A stretch of DNA of 64,000 bases from Paenibacillus_AR mesotrionivorans (GTDB lineage Bacteria > Bacillota > Bacilli > Paenibacillales > NBRC-103111): NCBI RefSeq assembly GCF_046098205.1, contig NZ_JBJURJ010000029.1, positions 1-64,000 on the forward strand, read 5' to 3'. This document shows positions 59,338 to 64,000 of this stretch, piece by piece. The position numbers and the translations under genes were made by a program. Under the pieces are notes generated by a model. It saw only the letters and a list, made by a program, of their open reading frames with translations. It did no database searches and was not told the origin of the DNA. Position 1 is the first letter of the stretch, and each line of letters opens with the position of its first letter.

Positions 59338-60417
59338 TTAGATATGTCTGTCAATGAATACTTGGTCTTGAATCCGTTTTAATCCTTCCTTGATCGCCCT
59401 CGCACGCACCTCTCCAATTCCATCCACTTCATCCAGATCCTCTATGGAGGCATTAACCATAAACGGCAGGTATTCAAACCGTTCCACCAGATTGGCGATG
59501 ATAACCGAAGGCAGCCTCGGGATTTTGCTCAGGACCCGGTAGCCCCGCGGCGACAGCTGTTCCTCCATGGACGTGTTGGAATACGGATAACCCAGCAGTC
59601 TGGCCAGATCATTGTGATTGAGAATCTCCTCATTGCCGAGACGCCTGAGGGTCAGACGGATTTCCTTAACCCGCTCCTCCGAAGGATCTCTTGCATAGTC
59701 TTTCAAAAGAAGCAGCTGCTCATACTCTGTATTGCCAACCAACTCCTCCAGCTGCATGCTGATCAGACGGCCTTCCGTACCCAGCTCATTGATGTAGCGT
59801 TTGATCTCACCTTTAATACGCAGAACCATCTCAATCCGTTGCAAAACATTGCAAACATCATGGGTGGTCACAATTTCTTCAAATTCCGCCGCTCCCAGAT
59901 TGGTCAGCGCTTGATCCAGAACGGTTTTATACTTTTCCAGGGTCTGAATGGCCTGGTTAGCCTTGGTCAGAATCACGCCGATATCCTTCAGGGAATACCG
60001 GAGTGTCCCCTGATACAGGGTAATGACATTCCGCCGCTGGGAGATGGAGACCACCAGCTTCCCGGTTTGCTTGGCCACACGCTCCGCCGTCCGGTGCCGG
60101 ATTCCCGTTTCAATGGAAGGAATGGTCGGATCCGGAATGAGCTGCGTATTGGCATACAGAATTCTCCGTATATCCTCGCTAAGAATAATCGCCCCGTCCA
60201 TTTTGGCAAGCTCATACAGATGGTTGGGGGTAAAATCGCAATTGATGGAGAAGCCCCCATCCACGATGTCCATCAAATCCGGACTATAGCCTACCACAAT
60301 CAATCCACCTGTTTTGGCCCGCAGCACATTCTCCAGTCCGTCGCGGAAAGCGGTACCGGGCGCCACCATTTGCAGAAGTTTGCTCATTACGTCTTGCTTT
60401 TCCTCATCCCGCCCCAT
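59338..60417 (-). CDS. disA: DNA integrity scanning protein DisA (diadenylate cyclase)
   Basis: A 359-residue DisA that makes c-di-AMP while scanning DNA for branched lesions and delays sporulation on damage. The DAC domain has the DGAIIL and RHRTAERVAKQTG motifs; a helical linker follows, then a C-terminal HhH DNA-binding domain (DEVDGIGEVRARAIKEGLKR). Downstream of radA as in Bacillus. Confidence 0.97.
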   Translation of the reverse strand: MGRDEEKQDVMSKLLQMVAPGTAFRDGLENVLRAKTGGLIVVGYSPDLMDIVDGGFSINCDFTPNHLYELAKMDGAIILSEDIRRILYANTQLIPDPTIPSIETGIRHRTAERVAKQTGKLVVSISQRRNVITLYQGTLRYSLKDIGVILTKANQAIQTLEKYKTVLDQALTNLGAAEFEEIVTTHDVCNVLQRIEMVLRIKGEIKRYINELGTEGRLISMQLEELVGNTEYEQLLLLKDYARDPSEERVKEIRLTLRRLGNEEILNHNDLARLLGYPYSNTSMEEQLSPRGYRVLSKIPRLPSVIIANLVERFEYLPFMVNASIEDLDEVDGIGEVRARAIKEGLKRIQDQVFIDRHI

Positions 60418-60479
60418 GGGAAGCCCCCTGACTCTCTATTAATAGTTATATAATGATATGTTATAGGTTGAATTTTTAT

Positions 60480-61850
60480 TTACCGCGGCAGCGCTGCATC
60501 CAGTGCCTCCTGGACGGTATTTACCCCAATCACGTCCATCCCCTTGGGGGGATTCCAGCCCTTGAGGGATTTCTGCGGAAGAATAACCCGCTTGAAGCCC
60601 AGCTTCTCCGCTTCCTTCACCCGCTGGTCCACCCGGGATACCCCTCTGACCTCTCCGGTCAATCCGATTTCGCCGAAGACGGCATCGAAGGGCTGCGTCG
60701 GACAATCCCGGAAGCTGGAAGCAATGCTTACGGCCACAGCCAAATCCACTGCAGGCTCATCCAGCTTTACGCCCCCGGCAACATTGAGATACACGTCCTG
60801 GGTTTGCAGAAACAGCCCGTTGCGTTTCTCCAGCACAGCAATAATCAGCGACAGCCGGTTATGGTCATAACCCGTGGCCATCCGTCTGGGCGAAGGAAAA
60901 TTTGTAGGGCTGACCAGCGCTTGGAGCTCCACCAGCACCGGCCGTGTCCCCTCCATACTGGCAACAACCGTAGAGCCCGCCACCCCCAAGGGTCGTTCGG
61001 ATAAGAACAGCTCCGAGGGATTATTCACCTCTACAAGCCCGGATTCCCTCATTTCAAATATTCCGATTTCATTGGTGGAGCCAAACCGGTTTTTCACCGC
61101 CCGGAGAACCCGGTACGTATGGTGACGTTCCCCCTCGAAGTACAGGACACAGTCCACCATATGCTCCAGAAGCCGAGGTCCGGCGATAGCCCCCTCCTTG
61201 GTGACATGTCCGACCAGCACTGTAGCGATCCCCTTGGACTTGGCAATCCGCATAAAGTGGGTGGTACATTCCCGCACCTGGGATACGCTGCCGGGTGCCG
61301 AGGAAATGGACGGGTGAAAGACCGTTTGGATGGAGTCGATCACCAGGAAGTCCGGTTCTATTTCGTCGATGGCCATTAGGATGGCATCAATATTGGTCTC
61401 ACACAGAACGAACAACAGGGGAGAAATAGCGCCCAGCCGGTCTGCCCGGAGCTTGGTCTGCCGGGTGGATTCCTCTCCGGAGATATAGAGCACCTTCAAC
61501 CCTTTGCGGTTCAGCTCAAAGGACGTTTGCAACAGCAGGGTAGATTTTCCAATACCGGGGTCCCCGCCAACCAGGATCAGCGAACCCGGAACTACTCCTC
61601 CGCCCAGCACCCGGTTAAGCTCTATGTTGTCCGTGACAATGCGCGGCTCCTTGGTACTCTCTATGTGTATGATGGAAACCGCTTTTTCTTGCGGAAGAGC
61701 AGAAACGGATGTGTGAACGCCGGCCCGCTGCGGCGCCTCCACTTCCTCCACAAAGGTGTTCCAGGCTTGGCAGCCCGGGCACTTGCCCAGCCATTTGGGG
61801 GTTTCGTATCCGCATTCGGTACAGGTGAATTTCGTTTTTAGTTTAGCCAT
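60480..61850 (-). CDS. radA: DNA repair protein RadA
   Basis: A 456-residue RecA-related branch-migration helicase. N-terminal zinc finger CTECGYETPKWLGKCPGCQA, Walker A GGDPGIGKSTLLLQ, the RadA-specific KNRFGSTNEIG, and a C-terminal Lon-protease-like domain (GGVKLDEPAVDLAVAVSIAS) without the catalytic Ser-Lys pair. Part of the clpC-radA-disA cluster but separated from clpC by a terminator and a repeat element. Confidence 0.97.
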   Translation of the reverse strand: MAKLKTKFTCTECGYETPKWLGKCPGCQAWNTFVEEVEAPQRAGVHTSVSALPQEKAVSIIHIESTKEPRIVTDNIELNRVLGGGVVPGSLILVGGDPGIGKSTLLLQTSFELNRKGLKVLYISGEESTRQTKLRADRLGAISPLLFVLCETNIDAILMAIDEIEPDFLVIDSIQTVFHPSISSAPGSVSQVRECTTHFMRIAKSKGIATVLVGHVTKEGAIAGPRLLEHMVDCVLYFEGERHHTYRVLRAVKNRFGSTNEIGIFEMRESGLVEVNNPSELFLSERPLGVAGSTVVASMEGTRPVLVELQALVSPTNFPSPRRMATGYDHNRLSLIIAVLEKRNGLFLQTQDVYLNVAGGVKLDEPAVDLAVAVSIASSFRDCPTQPFDAVFGEIGLTGEVRGVSRVDQRVKEAEKLGFKRVILPQKSLKGWNPPKGMDVIGVNTVQEALDAALPR

Positions 61851-61982
61851 AATTTCGGATTTCCTGCGCTTTCTTTTTGTTATTCCGTTCAGCTTGACGT
61901 AAATTTAAGTTTACCATTTATTTGTATGGGCGTCCACGTAACCGCAGGCTCTTCTTCTTATCTGATTCGGCATATCCCGACA

Positions 61983-62032
61983 AAAAATAAAGCCCCCTGC
62001 ACAAAGGATTATTCCTTCGTGCAAGAGGCTTT
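61983..62032 (-). terminator. Terminator of the clpC operon
   Basis: Minus strand AAAGCC-TCTTGCAC...GTGCAGGGGGCTTT hairpin (61989-62032) with TTATTTTTTG tail. It is now separated from the clpC stop by the inserted repeat. The remaining 61851-61982 shows no gene; no clear radA promoter was found. Confidence 0.85.
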
Positions 62033-62048
62033 GCAGGTTTTGGCCGGT

Positions 62049-62214
62049 TAGGCCGTGTCTGAAAACTCGTTGAGGGCATCTTTCACCGCCTTTTCGCCCC
62101 GAACTATCGTCACTTCCGCTTGACGTACCCCCGGTACGCCTTCACGAAAGTTCCTTGCTATGGACGAAAATTTGGGCATTAGCTGCTCCCCTCGGAGTTT
62201 TCAGACAAGCCCTA
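62049..62214. repeat. MITE-like inverted-repeat element, copy 2
   Basis: A 162-bp element (62051-62212) flanked by TA (62049-62050 and 62213-62214). Ends are GTGTCTGAAAACTCG and CGGAGTTTTCAGAC in inverted orientation; the central TTGACGTACCCCCGGTACGC is the same as in copy 1. By eye roughly three quarters of positions agree with copy 1. Its right end supplies the G of the clpC TAG stop. Confidence 0.8.
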
Positions 62215-64000
62215 GTTGCGGACAACCACCAGCTCCCCTTCTTTTTCATCGATGACCAGACGGTCACCCTTGGTAATGTTGCCCTTGAGGAATTCCTCGG
62301 ACAACCGGTCTTCAATATGCTTCTGGATGGCGCGGCGCAAGGGTCTTGCCCCATAGGTGGGGTCATAACCTTCCTTGGCCAGGAACTTCTTGGCGCTGTC
62401 AGAGAGCTCAAAGTCGACTTCTTGCTCCTTCAAGCGCTTGCGCAGTTCCTCTGCCATCAGGGTGACGATTTGGGCGATATGCTGTTCGTCCAAGGAGTGG
62501 AAGACGATCATTTCGTCCATCCGGTTCAGGAACTCCGGACGGAAGCTTTTCTTCAGCTCCGTCAACACCTTGTCTTTCATATTATTATATTCCTTGCCCG
62601 TATCGGCGATGGCGGCGGTGAAGCCCAGGGAGCTTTGCTTCTTGATAGTATCCGCCCCCACGTTGGAGGTCATGATGATCAAGGTATTGCGGAAGTCCAC
62701 TGTACGTCCCTTGGAATCGGTCAAGCGGCCGTCCTCCAGAACCTGCAGGAGGATATTGAATACCTCGGGATGTGCTTTTTCGATTTCATCCAGCAATACC
62801 ACAGAGTAAGGCTTGCGGCGTACCTTTTCGGTGAGCTGGCCGCCTTCCTCGTAGCCCACATATCCCGGAGGCGCTCCGACCAGACGGGAGGTGGAGTGTT
62901 TCTCCATGTATTCGGACATATCGATTCGGATAACCGCATTCTCGTCACCGAAGAGGGCTTCTGCCAAGGCGCGTGCCAGCTCGGTTTTACCTACACCGGT
63001 TGGGCCAAGGAAGATGAAGGAGCCCATGGGGCGCTTCGGATCCTTCAGACCTGCACGGGCCCGGCGGATGGCGCGGCTGACGGCCTTCACGGCTTCGTCC
63101 TGGCCGATTACCCGGTCATGAAGGATGTCTTCCATCTTCAGCAGGCGCTCGGTTTCCTCTTCTGCCAGCTTCCGTACGGGAACCCCGGTCCAGCTCGCCA
63201 CGATTTGGGCAATATCATCCGGCGTCACCACAGAGTCGGTACGGCCTTGCGTTTCCTTCCACTCGTTGCGGGTAGACTCCAACTCCTCGCGAAGCTTTTG
63301 CTCGGTATCCCGGAGAGCGGCAGCCTTCTCAAACTCCTGGCTTTGCACGGCGGAGTCCTTTTCCTTGCGGACATCCTCCAGCTTTTGCTCCATTTGCTTC
63401 AGGCTGGGCGGTACAGTGTAGGACTTCAAGCGGACCTTGGAGCCGGCTTCGTCGATCAGGTCAATGGCTTTGTCCGGCAGGAAGCGGTCGGTGATGTACC
63501 GGTCGGACAGCTTCACGGCCTGCACAATGGCCTCGTCGGAAATCTTCACCCGGTGATGGGCTTCATAACGGTCACGCAGACCATAGAGAATTTGCACGGC
63601 TTCCTCCGGAGTCGGCTGATCCACCGAAATCGGTTGGAACCGGCGCTCGAGAGCGGCATCCTTCTCGATATATTTGCGGTATTCATCCAGGGTAGTGGCG
63701 CCGATGCACTGCAGCTCGCCGCGGGCCAGGGCAGGCTTCAGAATGTTGGAGGCGTCGATAGCGCCTTCTGCGCCGCCTGCGCCGATCAGGGTGTGCAGCT
63801 CGTCGATGAACAGGATAATGTTGCCCGCTTGACGGATTTCGTCCATGATCTTCTTCAGACGGTCCTCAAACTCGCCTCTGTATTTGGTGCCGGCGACAAC
63901 GGAGCCCATATCCAGAGTCATAACCCGCTTATCCCGCAGTGTCTCGGGAATTTCGTTGTTGATGATCTTCTGGGCCAAACCTTCGGCAATGGCGGTTTTA
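62212..64000 (-). CDS. clpC: ATP-dependent Clp protease ATP-binding subunit ClpC (partial, N terminus off the window)
   Basis: The C-terminal 596 residues of ClpC, the unfoldase of the ClpCP protease; the frame stays open to the right edge, just after the first Walker A lysine (KTAIAEGLA). Visible: D1 Walker B ILFIDELHTLIGAGG, the coiled-coil middle domain that binds McsB/MecA (LEDVRKEKDSAVQSQEFEKA), D2 Walker A GPTGVGKTELA, Walker B VVLLDEIEKAHPE. The stop is TAG shared with the repeat element; the ancestral stop was probably TAA. Next to radA as in the ctsR operon. Confidence 0.97.
   Translation of the reverse strand, partial: KTAIAEGLAQKIINNEIPETLRDKRVMTLDMGSVVAGTKYRGEFEDRLKKIMDEIRQAGNIILFIDELHTLIGAGGAEGAIDASNILKPALARGELQCIGATTLDEYRKYIEKDAALERRFQPISVDQPTPEEAVQILYGLRDRYEAHHRVKISDEAIVQAVKLSDRYITDRFLPDKAIDLIDEAGSKVRLKSYTVPPSLKQMEQKLEDVRKEKDSAVQSQEFEKAAALRDTEQKLREELESTRNEWKETQGRTDSVVTPDDIAQIVASWTGVPVRKLAEEETERLLKMEDILHDRVIGQDEAVKAVSRAIRRARAGLKDPKRPMGSFIFLGPTGVGKTELARALAEALFGDENAVIRIDMSEYMEKHSTSRLVGAPPGYVGYEEGGQLTEKVRRKPYSVVLLDEIEKAHPEVFNILLQVLEDGRLTDSKGRTVDFRNTLIIMTSNVGADTIKKQSSLGFTAAIADTGKEYNNMKDKVLTELKKSFRPEFLNRMDEMIVFHSLDEQHIAQIVTLMAEELRKRLKEQEVDFELSDSAKKFLAKEGYDPTYGARPLRRAIQKHIEDRLSEEFLKGNITKGDRLVIDEKEGELVVVRN

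Overview
The window is a stretch of a Paenibacillus-like (Bacillota, Paenibacillaceae) chromosome, read almost entirely on the minus strand. The evidence is gene content and order: an endospore-former set (pdaB, gerD, salA, cwlD, sigH, disA), a zinc-type S14, an adenylate kinase with a zinc LID, and the Bacillus-type cluster clpC-radA-disA-yacL-ispD-ispF-cysE-cysS-mrnC-rlmB-rae1-sigH-rpmG-secE-nusG-rplKAJL-rpoBC-ybxF-str-S10-spc-alpha-truA-rplM-rpsI-cwlD-salA-gerD-pdaB-rrn in that order. Identification to genus is inference; no 16S beyond its first 72 bases is present.

Layout from left to right: the 5' end of a 16S rRNA gene and its promoter region (1-384); a small unknown protein and a SpoIIM-like membrane protein; pdaB and gerD on the plus strand; salA and cwlD; sat and cysH (sulfate activation and APS reduction); a DUF898-like membrane protein; then rpsI back through the S10/spc/alpha operons (8157-25405), tuf/fusA/rpsG/rpsL, rpoC/rpoB, rplL to rplK, nusG, secE and rpmG. 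Between rpmG and sigH lies an accessory block (42.8-49.8 kb): an AraC/GyrI-like regulator divergent from leucine dehydrogenase, and a sugar ABC importer with a DUF1861 (beta-propeller, possible mannoside-active) enzyme. Beyond it are sigH, rae1, rlmB, mrnC, cysS, cysE with a cysteine-specific T-box leader, ispF, ispD, yacL, a MazG-like small protein, pssA, disA, radA and the C-terminal two thirds of clpC, which runs off the right edge.

Regulatory features read directly include sigma-A type promoters before the rrn, cysH, rplM, rpsJ, str, rpoB (two), rplJ, rpmG, sigH, T-box/cysE and MazG-like genes; a sigma-G type promoter before gerD; the L10 and probable L13 leaders; a Cys T-box; candidate cre sites; and many intrinsic terminators. 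Cysteine supply is a theme: sat-cysH make sulfide precursors, cysE-cysS use the sulfur, and the T-box senses tRNA-Cys.

The most unusual signals are (1) two copies of a ~161-bp TA-flanked inverted-repeat element (MITE-like), both inserted in the TA of a TAA stop codon, of salA and of clpC, each regenerating a TAG stop; (2) a symmetrical array of four 24-bp units forming a ~186-nt palindrome in the cysE leader; (3) absence of gltX and of the ECF transporter genes from positions where they are normally conserved; and (4) the DUF1861/ABC sugar island. Three runs of N (in rpoA twice and rpsL) hide sequence; their sizes keep the reading frames and expected protein lengths.
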